Origin: Labia minor
Taxonomy: Eukaryota; Arthropoda; Insecta; Dermaptera; Spongiphoridae
Length of the DNA stretch: 64,000 nucleotides
Assembly (NCBI GenBank): GCA_963082975.1
Contig: OY720348.1
Coordinates: forward strand, 52,836,421 to 52,900,420
Direction of reading: 5' to 3'
Shown here: piece after piece, positions 63,949-64,000 of the stretch
How positions within the stretch are numbered: position 1 is the stretch's first letter
Layout: every line of letters starts with the position of its first letter
Notes under the pieces: model-generated
The model's input: only the letters and a program-made list of their open reading frames with translations
What the model was told of the DNA's origin: nothing
Database searches by the model: none
Program-made: the position numbers and the translations under genes

Positions 63949-64000
63949 ATTTTAATGAATGAATAAAATGAAAGATAAACTATTTTCTTTAATATTTTAT

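Overview
This is an AT-rich eukaryotic nuclear window whose interpretable content is almost entirely mobile DNA. It holds families typical of arthropod genomes: mariner, Tc1, Tigger/pogo, hAT, piggyBac and CACTA-like DNA elements, a CsRn1-type Ty3/Gypsy element with a tRNA-Trp primer site, RTE-like and Jockey-like LINEs, and tRNA-derived SINEs. An insect or other arthropod is the best guess; the sequence does not give the species. No complete host gene is visible. A few short coding-like islands (1242-1311, 8779-8946 and 48794-48892) could be exons of host genes with very large introns, at low confidence.

Layout. 1-9.8 kb: a mariner remnant, two Penelope-like terminal repeats, a foldback element, a near-perfect palindrome with two 189-bp arms, a TIR element (5113-6227) with another repeat nested in it, and a hAT MITE with 8-bp target duplications. 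9.9-15.4 kb: a 5'-truncated LINE split by a young 4.7-kb Gypsy element that has nearly identical LTRs. 15.5-25.3 kb: a pogo-like element with subterminal repeats, an internally deleted mariner with an open HTH-to-C-terminus fusion ORF, a CACTA-like element carrying a broken zinc-finger protein gene, a possible Helitron, and an 83-bp piggyBac MITE. 26-38 kb: LINE fragments, a mariner/Tc1-type MITE between duplicated flanks, an end-to-end but dead RTE-like LINE with 13-bp target duplications, a second foldback and a second mariner HTH fusion. 38-51 kb: SINEs, a Jockey LINE in two pieces, hAT MITEs, more foldbacks and a LINE fragment retaining a YADD motif. 52-64 kb: a frameshifted Tc1 element, an internally deleted Tigger element, hAT MITEs, a possible solo LTR, a second pogo-like element and the C-terminal dimerisation domain of a hAT transposase at the right edge.

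Interactions. The elements are layered. The Gypsy sits in a LINE, a hAT MITE in a SINE, a Jockey LINE in older repeat DNA, and rep-A inside rep-D. Target duplications make several of these events datable relative to each other. No autonomous element looks fully intact: the Gypsy pol has one frameshift, the RTE-like LINE has lost its YADD motif, the Tc1 transposase has at least two frameshifts and a stop, and both mariner ORFs lack the catalytic core while keeping the DNA-binding domain. The strongest leads for something under-described are four: a recurrent hairpin motif of the type TTGATAA / stem-loop / GAAA shared by Penelope-like terminal repeats and, more loosely, by the foldbacks; the CACTA-type ends around the zinc-finger gene; the repeated creation of in-frame mariner HTH fusions; and three TIR-bearing non-coding families (rep-A, rep-B, rep-D) that make up much of the apparently empty space.
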